Origin: SKUL01 sp964487545
GTDB taxonomy: Bacteria > Bacteroidota > Bacteroidia > Flavobacteriales_D > SKUL01
Direction of reading: 5' to 3'
DNA length: 64,000 nucleotides
Assembly: GCA_964487545.1 (NCBI GenBank)
Contig: CAZARI010000001.1
Coordinates: 111,115 to 175,114 of the forward strand
Position numbers and translations under genes: made by a program. Positions 45,446 through 53,760 of this stretch are shown here, piece after piece. Each line of letters opens with the position of its first letter. Positions within the stretch are counted from its first letter, which is position 1. The notes below the pieces were generated by a model. It did no database searches. It was given only the letters and a program-made list of their open reading frames with translations, and was not told where the DNA came from.

Positions 45446-46222
45446 TTATGATTGTTCGCGGGTAAACACCCAATTGTTTCCTTGAGATAATTTATCGTTG
45501 TAGCTATAGCCTTCTTCGTTAAACAACTTGAGATTTTCCGGATCTACAATGCGTTCGCGCACAGCATAAGCCGCCATTAATCCCCTTGCTTTCTTTGCAA
45601 AGAAACCAATCATTTTATAATCTCCGCTCTTCCAGTCCTTAAATTGTGGTGTGATCACCGCTTTTTCTAGGTTTTTGGCATCGATGGCCTTAAAGTATTC
45701 ATTGGATGCGAGATTGACCACGGCTTGATGCTCGCCAGAGTTCAGCTGTTCATTGAGTCGATCGGTGAGTTTCTTCGACCAAAATTGGTAGAGATTCTGC
45801 ACCTTGGGCGTCACTTTCAGTTTGGTACCCATTTCGAGCCGGTAGGGCAACATCGCGTCAAGCGGTCGCAACATACCGTAAAGTCCGGAGAGTATTCGCA
45901 GATGGTCTGAAGCAAATGCGAGGTCTGAGTCGGAAAACTGCTCGGCTTTCAGTCCGAGATATACATCTCCTTTAAAAGCGTATATCGCTGGTCGCGCTGC
46001 ACTGCTCTCGACCGGCTGCACCCACGACTGAAATCGATCGTAATTGAGCTGGGCCAGATCATCGCTAATATTCATCAACGATTTGAGGCTGCGCGCCGAT
46101 TTTTTCTTCAGCAGGTTGACGAGTTTTTGCGATTCTTGAGGAAACGCCAGTGCACTCAGTTCGAGCTGCGGAATTTCACTTTCGTAATCCAATGTTTTTG
46201 CCGGTGACAACAGGATGATCAT
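45446..46222 (-). CDS. yaaA: Peroxide stress protein YaaA (DUF328)
   Basis: YaaA family members reduce intracellular free iron and protect DNA and proteins from peroxide damage in E. coli. The 258-residue protein matches the family throughout: ILLSPAKTLDYE, the KGDVYLGLKAE segment, SGLYGMLRPLDAMLPYRLEMGTKL, NLASNEYFKAI, and the final FTREQ. It follows the SDR gene by 27 bp. Confidence 0.93.
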   Translation of the reverse strand: MIILLSPAKTLDYESEIPQLELSALAFPQESQKLVNLLKKKSARSLKSLMNISDDLAQLNYDRFQSWVQPVESSAARPAIYAFKGDVYLGLKAEQFSDSDLAFASDHLRILSGLYGMLRPLDAMLPYRLEMGTKLKVTPKVQNLYQFWSKKLTDRLNEQLNSGEHQAVVNLASNEYFKAIDAKNLEKAVITPQFKDWKSGDYKMIGFFAKKARGLMAAYAVRERIVDPENLKLFNEEGYSYNDKLSQGNNWVFTREQS

Positions 46223-46249
46223 CCTCAGAAATAAATTTTGGTAAAAGTA

Positions 46250-46951
46250 TTAAAATGGGTTGGTAGCCCAAACCGACAGTTCGGGAATAAATCCACGATC
46301 GTCCATTTCGAGGGCTGCACAAATCGCATGTGCAATTTCGTCGGGACTCAGTTTATTGTCCTCTATGGGACGCTCCTGCCGATCGTCGCGGCCAAAAGCG
46401 GTTGGCACTTCACTGGGGTTGACCAGCATCACGCGCACATTGTATGGACGTAATTCGGCGCGCCAGCATTCGGTCATTCCGCGCAGGGCAAATTTCGAAG
46501 AAGCGTAGATACTACCGTTGGCATACCCGCGAAGTGCGGCTGTGGAAGCAATATTGATCAGGTTACCGCTGTTTTGCTTTTTGAAAATGGCAGCCGCTTT
46601 GGCGCCCATCACGGCAGCTCCGAAAACGTTGGTTTCGTATACCTGTTTGATTTTTTCGCGGGTCACCTCATCGACGGTTGCCCAGCCGCCAATTCCGGCG
46701 TTGTTGATGAGTACATCCAACTGACCGTAACGCTGCATCACTTCGTTAAAGGTGCGATCAATATCGCTATCGCTACTCACGTCGGCAACGATTCCGTGCA
46801 CGTTGAGCTCGTCGGCCGTGGCTTTGAGTTGTGTTTCATCTCTTCCGGTGATGATAACTTTTGCGCCCTTTTCTGAAAGTTGGCTGGCCATTGCTTTTCC
46901 CAGACCCCGGCTTCCACCGGTGATTAATATCACTGAATCAGCGAGTTTCAT
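46250..46951 (-). CDS. Short-chain dehydrogenase/reductase
   Basis: A classical SDR of 233 residues. The nucleotide-binding motif is TGGSRGLG (about 11-18), NNAG is in VLINNAGIGGW, and the active-site Tyr and Lys are in SIYASSKFAL, with a preceding Ser (NIASTAALRG). Such enzymes reduce or oxidise carbonyl/alcohol substrates with NAD(P)H; the substrate cannot be read from sequence. It precedes yaaA by 27 bp; a bidirectional gap of 77 bp separates it from the divergent rhlE. Confidence 0.9.
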   Translation of the reverse strand: MKLADSVILITGGSRGLGKAMASQLSEKGAKVIITGRDETQLKATADELNVHGIVADVSSDSDIDRTFNEVMQRYGQLDVLINNAGIGGWATVDEVTREKIKQVYETNVFGAAVMGAKAAAIFKKQNSGNLINIASTAALRGYANGSIYASSKFALRGMTECWRAELRPYNVRVMLVNPSEVPTAFGRDDRQERPIEDNKLSPDEIAHAICAALEMDDRGFIPELSVWATNPF

Positions 46952-47028
46952 AATTGTTGTTTTGTTTTAGATTAACTAAGCCTTTCCGGCATTTCTCGTA
47001 ATTTTGAAGTGAATTTAAATCAAAGGAA

Positions 47029-48276
47029 GTGAAGTTTTCTGAATTGGATTTGCACCCCAACGTGCAACAAGGCCTGGAGTCGATGAGTTTTACTGCTGCT
47101 ACTCCCATTCAGGAGCAGGCTATTCCTATGATACTGGAAGGAATGGATATTTTGGCCAGTGCACAGACCGGAACCGGAAAAACCGCTGCGTTTTTGCTTC
47201 CGGTGCTCAGCCAAATTGAAATCGATCCAAAGCCCGGCATACAGTGTTTGGTGCTGGTTCCTACGCGTGAGCTGGCCTTACAAATCGATCAGAATTTACA
47301 AGGACTGGCCTATTTCACAGGCATTTCGTCGATGCCCATATACGGTGGCGGCGATGGCACTTCGTTCGATCAGGAAAAGAAAGCAATTATCAGTGGGGTC
47401 GATGTGTTGATTGCGACTCCTGGCAGGTTGAATTCGCACCTAAATCTCGGCTATCTTAACACCGATACCATTCGGTATTTTATTCTGGACGAAGCCGACC
47501 GCATGCTGGACATGGGTTTTATTGCCGACATAATGAAAGTGCGGAAAATCCTTCCCGAAAAACTACAAACCCTAATGTTTTCGGCCACCATGCCACCAAA
47601 GATTCGGCAACTTGCCCACGAAATTATGAACGATCCGGCAGAAATTAGCATTGCCATTTCCAAACCGGCCGAGAATATTTTGCAGGTGGCCTACTCTGTT
47701 TACGACAAGCAGAAAGTGCCATTGGTATCACATCTGCTAAAAGGCAAAGGGCTTAAAAGTGTTTTGATATTCTGTTCAACCAAAAAAGCGGTAAATGTGC
47801 TGGAGCGCAGTTTGTCGAAGATCAAGGAGCTGATATGCGGATCGATATCGTCTGATCACGACCAGAAAACACGCGAACAAATTATGCTCGATTTCCGCAA
47901 CAACAAAATCAATGTTCTGGTGGCTACTGACCTGGTGAGTCGCGGAATTGACATTGCCAACATCGAGCTGGTAATCAATTACGATATTCCGGCCGATGCA
48001 GAAGACTATGTGCACCGCATTGGACGAACTGCACGTGCGGCTACCGACGGAGTAGCTATTACACTGATCAGTCCCGACGAGCAACACAAGTTTAGAAGGA
48101 TTGAAGAATTGATCGGAAAGTCTGTGCACAAATCACCGCTGCCCGAGGGTTTTGAACCCGGTCCCGAATACAATCCTGCTGCAAATTCGTCAGGAAGAAA
48201 CAGCAGACCGGGCCATAAAGGTGGACAGCGGAAAAATAATTTAAGAAAGAAAAGAAGCAATTCATCATCAAAATAA
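47029..48276 (+). CDS. rhlE: DEAD-box RNA helicase (RhlE-like)
   Basis: A 415-residue ATP-dependent RNA helicase. The Q motif is TAATPIQEQAIP, Walker A is AQTGTGKT (45-52), motif Ib PTREL, the DEAD motif lies in ILDEADRMLDMGF near residue 155, SAT follows in FSATMPP, and motif VI is HRIGRTARA. The basic C-terminal tail (KKRSNSSSK) suits RNA binding. It unwinds RNA, likely for ribosome assembly or decay. The start is GTG at 47029, immediately after AAGGAA. It is 5 bp before msrB. Confidence 0.94.
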   Translation: MKFSELDLHPNVQQGLESMSFTAATPIQEQAIPMILEGMDILASAQTGTGKTAAFLLPVLSQIEIDPKPGIQCLVLVPTRELALQIDQNLQGLAYFTGISSMPIYGGGDGTSFDQEKKAIISGVDVLIATPGRLNSHLNLGYLNTDTIRYFILDEADRMLDMGFIADIMKVRKILPEKLQTLMFSATMPPKIRQLAHEIMNDPAEISIAISKPAENILQVAYSVYDKQKVPLVSHLLKGKGLKSVLIFCSTKKAVNVLERSLSKIKELICGSISSDHDQKTREQIMLDFRNNKINVLVATDLVSRGIDIANIELVINYDIPADAEDYVHRIGRTARAATDGVAITLISPDEQHKFRRIEELIGKSVHKSPLPEGFEPGPEYNPAANSSGRNSRPGHKGGQRKNNLRKKRSNSSSK

Positions 48277-48281
48277 TTGCC

Positions 48282-48683
48282 ATGGCTGACTATCCAAAAA
48301 CCGAAGAGGAATGGCGCGAGAAGTTATCGCCCGATGAATATCAAGTGTTGCGCGAAAAAGGCACCGAGCGGCCCTTTACCGGAAAGTATGACATGCACTT
48401 TGAAGCAGGTACGTATTTCTGTCGCGGGTGCAAGCAGCCACTGTTCACAGCAGATTCTAAGTTTGATGCGGGTTGTGGTTGGCCCAGTTTTGACCGTGCC
48501 ATTGCCTCTGGAGCGATCGAGGAAAAAGCCGACCACAGCCACGGAATGATCCGCACCGAAATTTTGTGTGCCAATTGTGGCTCACATCTTGGTCACGTTT
48601 TTCCTGACGGCCCCACAGAAACCGGGGTTCGCTATTGCGTCAATTCTGTATCGCTTGATTTTGCCTCAGAAAACGATAATTAA
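48282..48683 (+). CDS. msrB: Peptide-methionine (R)-S-oxide reductase MsrB
   Basis: MsrB repairs oxidised methionine. The 133-residue protein has zinc cysteines at C47/C50 and C96/C99, a possible resolving Cys at 65, and the catalytic Cys at 119 (RYCVNS). All the expected residues are present, so it should be active in the cytoplasm. It follows rhlE by 5 bp and precedes the CpcT-like gene by 8 bp, so the three may be an operon. Confidence 0.96.
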   Translation: MADYPKTEEEWREKLSPDEYQVLREKGTERPFTGKYDMHFEAGTYFCRGCKQPLFTADSKFDAGCGWPSFDRAIASGAIEEKADHSHGMIRTEILCANCGSHLGHVFPDGPTETGVRYCVNSVSLDFASENDN

Positions 48684-48691
48684 AATAAGCC

Positions 48692-49297
48692 ATGATTAGA
48701 TTTTTCTCAACGATTTTATTGTCTTTAACGATTCTCACTGCTACGGCCCAAAGCGCATCAGAATTACGACTGTTGTCGCGTTGGCTCGAAGGAGAATTCA
48801 CCACCGAAGGAAATGCACTGATTGAACCGCGCACAGAGCACCAGAAAATGCGATTTGTACGCATCTGGAAACACCTGCCCGATCCGTGGTTTTATATGGA
48901 ACAGAGCAACCAAAGCAATCAGGAAGAGCCCATTCGTCAATGGATTTACCGACTGGATCAGCAGGGAGAGCACATCATGCTCGAACCCCATGTTTTGCCC
49001 GAGGATTTCACGATGGCTGGCAATTTATCTGCTAGGGATTTGGAAAAAGAACTCGATTTTGACTTGATGGATGTAGAAGACGGTTGTGAAATTTTCGTGA
49101 CCTACGACGGGTTTGCAGTGTTTTCGGGCGCTACGGTGCAAAACTACTGCGAGCTGCAAATTGACGGGGCAACACATATTCGCATTCGGTTAAATATTTC
49201 TGATTCCCAAATTGACTGGTGGGAATATGGCATGCAAACCAACGAGACTTTTTTATGGGGTTCTGCTAAAGATGCTCAGGAGTTTATAAAACAATAA
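48692..49297 (+). CDS. Secreted CpcT/CpeT-like protein
   Basis: The 201-residue protein has a signal peptide ending TATAQ and then resembles the CpcT/CpeT family: LRLLSRWLEGEFTTEGNA, YMEQSN, PIRQWIYRLDQQ, a CEIFVTYDGFAVFSGATVQN stretch and the WWEYGMQTN end. The cyanobacterial members attach phycocyanobilin to phycobiliproteins, but Bacteroidota do not make these, and the signal peptide indicates export, so the role is a different one, unknown. It follows msrB by 8 bp. Confidence 0.75.
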   Translation: MIRFFSTILLSLTILTATAQSASELRLLSRWLEGEFTTEGNALIEPRTEHQKMRFVRIWKHLPDPWFYMEQSNQSNQEEPIRQWIYRLDQQGEHIMLEPHVLPEDFTMAGNLSARDLEKELDFDLMDVEDGCEIFVTYDGFAVFSGATVQNYCELQIDGATHIRIRLNISDSQIDWWEYGMQTNETFLWGSAKDAQEFIKQ

Positions 49298-49319
49298 AAA
49301 TTACTTTTTATTAACATTT

Positions 49320-49355
49320 TTTGAACATTTTAAGCGTTTAGATGTTGTATTTTTC
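49320..49355 (+). promoter_or_regulatory. Candidate promoter of the 44-residue gene
   Basis: TTTG at 49320-49323 and TATTTTTC at 49348-49355 with a 24-bp spacer, a little longer than usual. It is 55 bp upstream of the small gene's ATG. Motif resemblance only. Confidence 0.3.
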
Positions 49356-49410
49356 AATCACCGGAAAAAAAACCGGAAGATAGAATTACGAACCACTTAA
49401 ACGCACCGCT

Positions 49411-49545
49411 ATGTCACAAGAACAAGATAAGCCCCAAAAAAAACTCAAAGTTAGATTAGATCACAAAACAATCATCACCATTAAAGACAGAGCCAAGTTG
49501 AATTTCTGGAAGGAGAGATATCCCCAGGCAGTTGTGCTCGATTGA
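49411..49545 (+). CDS. 44-residue hypothetical protein
   Basis: A short frame starting ATG TCA CAA and ending at TGA 49543-49545. The peptide is hydrophilic: an N-terminal Lys/Gln-rich stretch (QDKPQKKLK), a middle VRLDHKTIITIKDRAKLNFW with alternating charge, and an end RYPQAVVLD. It is followed 28 bp later by a strong terminator and preceded by a candidate promoter, which supports it being a real short transcript. I do not recognise a family. Confidence 0.6.
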   Translation: MSQEQDKPQKKLKVRLDHKTIITIKDRAKLNFWKERYPQAVVLD

Positions 49546-49573
49546 TGTTTAGTATTTCGGTTAGTTTTAGTTT

Positions 49574-49605
49574 AGCGCTTCTTTGTTCGAAGAAGCGCTT
49601 TTTTT
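49574..49605 (+). terminator. Intrinsic terminator after the small gene
   Basis: Ten-base-pair perfect stem (49574-49583 with 49590-49599), six-base loop, then T7. The first available ATG of the next gene follows immediately at 49606. Confidence 0.9.
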
Positions 49606-50436
49606 ATGAAATCAACTGAATTACCAAATAGTGAAACCGAACACGAGCGGTTTAAAGGCTATCAACAGACAGCCTTGCTGTGTGATCCAACCAATCTATC
49701 GCCGGTGCAATGGTGGACCTACGATTTACCTCAAAATATAACGCCTCCTCCCACTCCTTCTCCGCACCATTTTGTATTCGGAAAAAGAATGGAGTGGTAT
49801 TTTCGGCACGAAATCAGTCATTCATTGCGCTTTGGATTGCTGGTCGAAAACCTGCAAGTGCAATACAAAGGGATTACGCTGGGTGAGCTGGATTTTATTC
49901 TGCACGACCGCGAGATGGATTTCCTGATTCACGTGGAAATGGCCTTTAAGTTTTACCTGTACGATCCGTCTCTTTCACCAGAAATCGCTTGTTGGGTTGG
50001 GCCCAACCGTCGGGATACGCTGGAAAAGAAACTGCATAAACTACAAAACCGGCAATTTCCGCTGATGCATCAACCGGAAACAAAGAAGGTGCTGAAAGCT
50101 TTTCAACTTCCGGAGTTGCCGATAAAACAAGAATTGTATTTCAAGGCACAACTGTTTTTGCCACTGGACTTCGACCAACCGCTTCCACTGGTAAGTCCAG
50201 CTGCAGTTTCAGGTTTTTGGATTCCGCTGGATAGATTTGGTGATTTCGCCAATGATGAATTTCACATTCCCGAAAAGCGGAACTGGACCATTAACCCGGC
50301 CGTTTGGACGCATTGGCAATCTTTTGAAGAAACGCGTATGCAATTGAAATCACTGGCAGCTTCCCAAGTATCGCCACTGGTGTGGATGAAAACCGATAAC
50401 AGCGACTACAGGAAAATGTTTGTGGTATGGTGGTGA
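49606..50436 (+). CDS. DUF1853 family protein
   Basis: A 276-residue cytoplasmic protein of the DUF1853 family. Characteristic segments are VQYKGITLGELDFILHDRE, LIHVEMAFKFYLYD and CWVGPNRRDTLEKKLHKLQNR; the ELDF and E..MAFKFY spacing resembles the D-ExK core of restriction-like nucleases, so it may be a nuclease-fold protein, though activity is unproven. The first ATG (49606) touches the T-run of the upstream terminator, leaving no leader for a transcript starting beyond it; a later start is possible but no good ATG is present for 60 residues. No nuclease partner or mobile gene adjoins it. Confidence 0.78.
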   Translation: MKSTELPNSETEHERFKGYQQTALLCDPTNLSPVQWWTYDLPQNITPPPTPSPHHFVFGKRMEWYFRHEISHSLRFGLLVENLQVQYKGITLGELDFILHDREMDFLIHVEMAFKFYLYDPSLSPEIACWVGPNRRDTLEKKLHKLQNRQFPLMHQPETKKVLKAFQLPELPIKQELYFKAQLFLPLDFDQPLPLVSPAAVSGFWIPLDRFGDFANDEFHIPEKRNWTINPAVWTHWQSFEETRMQLKSLAASQVSPLVWMKTDNSDYRKMFVVWW

Positions 50437-50437
50437 A

Positions 50438-51211
50438 CTACAGGTTTCTTTTCACAAACAAAAAATCAACTGCACTTACTTTTTTTGATGGCCTCTTGAG
50501 AATAGAAAGTGCGCCATGACAGTCAAAACCTTGTTCGTGCATAAAGTTAACGAGATCGTGGAAGGTGAAAAGCTGCTTATAAGGTGATACAAACATGTAT
50601 TCTATAAAGCAGATTTCTGTTTGCCGCAGCGTTTCAACCCCATGCTTCAGCACATTCAATTCATTTCCCTGGGTATCTATTTTCAGCAGAAACACCGGCT
50701 CCTGTAGTTCAAGGTTTGCCACAGCTCTATCGAGGGTGGTGGCTGTTACGGTTGTTGATTGCATTTTGGCAGGGTCGTCGAACGGAAACTCCTGGCTGAG
50801 GACAGCTCCATCTGCTTCTACAATGCTGTTCATGGTTTCATCTTCGTGAAGAAAGAAAGTCACCTCTCCTTCAGCATCAGATAATGCTACATTCTCGATC
50901 TGAAGATTAAAATTTCCGTAATTCTGTTGAATTTTCTCATTCTGCTCTATTTTGGGTTCAAAACAGATGGTTTTATCCAACTTGAAAAAGGCATTCGCTG
51001 CTTTTGAGAATAATCCATGATGTGCACCGATGTCGAGCAATACATTTGATTGGCTAATGTAGTTTCTTACCGATTCCAAACCTTCGAGCATGGATGATGA
51101 GACACCTTTTACAGCAGATTCAGACAGGCCATTCCTGAGGAGGATTTCACTTCTGTCATTTTTCTGTACCCAATGTCGGGTGCGAAATTCAAGCGATTTT
51201 TTAAGATCCAT
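50438..51211 (-). CDS. FkbM family methyltransferase
   Basis: A 257-residue SAM methyltransferase. Motif I is VLLDIGAHHGLFSKAA, then TICFEPKIEQNEK and the FkbM stretch FLLKIDTQGNELNVLKHG. The N-terminal 45 residues are a helical extension. It is followed in transcription order by the DUF1853 gene convergent to it and preceded 10 bp upstream by the truncated remnant of another FkbM gene. The role is probably O-methylation of a sugar in the surface glycan. Confidence 0.88.
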   Translation of the reverse strand: MDLKKSLEFRTRHWVQKNDRSEILLRNGLSESAVKGVSSSMLEGLESVRNYISQSNVLLDIGAHHGLFSKAANAFFKLDKTICFEPKIEQNEKIQQNYGNFNLQIENVALSDAEGEVTFFLHEDETMNSIVEADGAVLSQEFPFDDPAKMQSTTVTATTLDRAVANLELQEPVFLLKIDTQGNELNVLKHGVETLRQTEICFIEYMFVSPYKQLFTFHDLVNFMHEQGFDCHGALSILKRPSKKVSAVDFLFVKRNL

Positions 51212-51221
51212 CTTAGTGATA

Positions 51222-51461
51222 TTATATGTTGTTCGCGTATGGTCCTTCTAGATAACACTCAATCGTGCACTGCGGCCACAACCGCCGAAAACGATCGATA
51301 CTTTCTCCACGGTGTGAACCGACATCAATAATCACAGGATCGTTGCTCTTGATTAAATTCTCATACAAAACATCAAAAGATGTATCGGGTGGAGCCCATT
51401 CCGTTTTCTTCATACCCAGCCGGGTCAATATTTTGTTATCATTACCTGAGGATTGTTTCAT
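51222..51461 (-). pseudogene. Truncated FkbM methyltransferase remnant
   Basis: A 79-residue frame whose second half is a typical FkbM motif I (PVIIDVGSHRGESIDRFRRL, then TIECY) and then stops at 51222 after YLEGPYANNI. The remaining two-thirds of a methyltransferase is missing, and the expected motif after ECY (an acidic EP pair) is absent. It reads as the 5' end of a gene cut by replacement of its 3' part with the intact FkbM gene. The ATG is 51461. A functional short protein is less likely. Confidence 0.65.
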
Positions 51462-51601
51462 CAAATGAAAAAAATGATTTCATCTGTAGCGCTTATGGCG
51501 CGCAAAATAAGGTTTTCAGCGTCATATTCAAAGGAAACCATCACTCCCGCTACTGAACAAAAAAGTAATATTTTAGCCGCTTTCAAATCGCCTTTCACCA
51601 A

Positions 51602-52318
51602 ATGAGATTATCCATCGTAATTCCAGCCTACAACGAAGCCGCTACCATTCATTTGATTTTAGATAAAGTCCGAAAGGTGCAACTGAATCAGGGATTTGAA
51701 AAGGAGGTTATTGTGGTGAACGATTTCTCGACCGACGGCACTTCCCAAATCATTAAAACCTATCAGCAGAATCACCCCGAACTGAACCTTTGTTATTTCG
51801 AACACGCTTTTAATCAGGGAAAGGGAGCTGCGTTGCACACGGGCATTGCGCAGGCTACAGGTGAGTATCTCATTATTCAGGATGCCGATCTGGAATATGA
51901 CCCGGAAGAATATATTTTGTTGCTGAAGCCCGTTGTTGATGGCTTTGCCGATGTGGTTTACGGCAGTCGATTTATCAGTGGAAAGCCCCACCGTATTCTG
52001 TTCTTTTGGCACACCGTCGGAAACAAGTTCCTCACTTTTTTGTCGAACATGTTTACCAACCTGAATTTAACCGACATGGAAACCTGTTATAAGCTTTTTC
52101 GCACCGACATTATTCAGTCGCTCGACCTGCGTGAAAAACGCTTTGGTTTTGAGCCTGAAGTCACCGCTAAAATATCGCGCATTCCCGGTATCAGAATTTA
52201 TGAGGTGGGGATTTCGTACTACGGCAGAACTTATGCCGAGGGAAAAAAAATAAATTGGAAAGATGGTTTCCGCGCCATTTATTGCATTCTAAAATACGGA
52301 ATGCTGCGCGCAAATTAA
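51602..52318 (+). CDS. Glycosyltransferase family 2 (DPM1-like)
   Basis: A 238-residue cytoplasmic GT-A enzyme without membrane segments. The Rossmann-like start LSIVIPAYNEAATIHLILDKV, the VVNDFSTDGTS metal-site region, GKGAALHTGIAQATGEY, the IIQDADLEYDPEEY DXD-type motif and the KRFGFEPEVTAKISRI and GRTYAEGKKINWKDG end all match polyprenyl-phosphate sugar transferases. It may make a polyprenyl-phosphate-linked hexose used by a PMT-like enzyme; the adjacent gene at 52.3-53.8 kb encodes such a protein, and the two gene ends overlap by 4 bp convergently. Confidence 0.88.
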   Translation: MRLSIVIPAYNEAATIHLILDKVRKVQLNQGFEKEVIVVNDFSTDGTSQIIKTYQQNHPELNLCYFEHAFNQGKGAALHTGIAQATGEYLIIQDADLEYDPEEYILLLKPVVDGFADVVYGSRFISGKPHRILFFWHTVGNKFLTFLSNMFTNLNLTDMETCYKLFRTDIIQSLDLREKRFGFEPEVTAKISRIPGIRIYEVGISYYGRTYAEGKKINWKDGFRAIYCILKYGMLRAN

Positions 52319-53760
52319 TCACCGGGATTGATACGGCCTCTGCGATTAAGCCATTTTTCTGTTTGATAAAAAAAGCCGGTAAATCCCATAATTGCGAAAG
52401 GCATCAGCGTAAGGAAATAACGGTGTTCGAAAATACTCGTCACTTTCATCACCCCGATAAACAACGCAATTGCAGGCAATATCCAGAACCAGCCCTTGCG
52501 TGAAAACACGGCGCCTAGCAATACGCTTCCCAGCAAAAGGTAGTACATGCCAAGGTACTTTAGTCGAAACAGTCGGTCTATAGTAGTAGAAGCAAGTGGT
52601 GGCATGTAACTGCTGCCCGATCGCAACGTGCCCCGTTTTATGGTGTTGGCTTTGATCATCCACGTTTCGAACGAAGAGCGCTGATCCACGTAGCACCGGC
52701 GATAGCTATTTGCCGTTTGAACGATGTGTTGCTGCATTTCTTCGTCCATTCCCACTGCATTGTGAAACTCCTGGAAATCGCGTTTCAAGTTTTGCAAGTC
52801 TTCCGGCGTGAAACAAGCCGCGGCATAGACCCTTTCGGGCAGTTGAAGCGGTTTATCTGACTTGCCAATCCGGAACCACTCGGCCTCGCTAGCCGGTTCA
52901 AAATACAAGGCTTCACCGCCCCACGCACCAATCAGGCTGCGAATACTCATCCATGCGCGGCTGTATGCTTTGCCATAGGATTCAGTAACAGATGCTTCCA
53001 TGATCACCACCTTGCCCATTTCGTGATAGTTACGAACATTCCACGCCAATAATGCCAAGCCAAAGGGCAGCGCAAATACTATCGCGTACTTGAATTTATT
53101 GATCCAGCCCGGAACCTGCCACAGCAGAAACAACCCCATCACCGGAAGTAACACCCCCAAGTAGGGTCGCATAAAAATAATCCAGGCCAGCAATGCTCCG
53201 GCCAGCAAAAACCATTTTACCGGAGCCGCTCGCAATCCGCGCATCAGGCAATAGAGCATCACACTGGTCATGCTAATGGCCAACCCTTCGGACAAGGTTT
53301 GGTAATCGTAGAATGCCGATACCGGATAGAGTATTCCCAACCCAAAAACGATTAAAAACGCCGAGCGACGTTGGAAAAACATTTCAGCGGCGCGCGCCAG
53401 TGTGTAGGCTCCCAATCCGCCGAGCAAAGCCTGTGTGACGATCATCATCACACTGGCCATTTCCTGGCTCATCCAGATTCTGAAAAACAAATAAAATGCG
53501 CTATATCCGGGCATTCTGCCGGCAAAGGGTTTGTCTTCGTGAATTCGGAAATGTCCGTTTTGATACAGATTTTCGGCCGGTGTGATGTGGTAATAGTAAT
53601 CTACCGCCTGAAATCCGAAGCCCGGAGCGATGGCGTTGTCAGGATCGGTGTAGGTAATTTGACTGCTAAAAATAAAGACCAACAACAATCGCCATGCTAC
53701 GGCGGTCACCATAAAAACCACCGGTGGAAAAGCCATTATTTTCAGTGCGATTTGCCTCAC
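52315..53760 (-). CDS. PMT/GT39-like polytopic membrane protein
   Basis: A 481-residue membrane protein with about ten helices. The first large periplasmic loop contains AGRMPGYSAFYLFFRIW near residue 85, reminiscent of the catalytic loop of dolichyl/undecaprenyl-phosphate mannosyltransferase (GT39/GT83). I do not find the classical acidic DE motif with certainty. It probably transfers a sugar from a polyprenyl phosphate donor to lipid A, a protein or a glycan on the periplasmic side. The start is GTG at 53760, overlapping the wecE stop by 4 bp (GTGA). It is translated right after wecE. Confidence 0.7.
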   Translation of the reverse strand: MRQIALKIMAFPPVVFMVTAVAWRLLLVFIFSSQITYTDPDNAIAPGFGFQAVDYYYHITPAENLYQNGHFRIHEDKPFAGRMPGYSAFYLFFRIWMSQEMASVMMIVTQALLGGLGAYTLARAAEMFFQRRSAFLIVFGLGILYPVSAFYDYQTLSEGLAISMTSVMLYCLMRGLRAAPVKWFLLAGALLAWIIFMRPYLGVLLPVMGLFLLWQVPGWINKFKYAIVFALPFGLALLAWNVRNYHEMGKVVIMEASVTESYGKAYSRAWMSIRSLIGAWGGEALYFEPASEAEWFRIGKSDKPLQLPERVYAAACFTPEDLQNLKRDFQEFHNAVGMDEEMQQHIVQTANSYRRCYVDQRSSFETWMIKANTIKRGTLRSGSSYMPPLASTTIDRLFRLKYLGMYYLLLGSVLLGAVFSRKGWFWILPAIALFIGVMKVTSIFEHRYFLTLMPFAIMGFTGFFYQTEKWLNRRGRINPGD

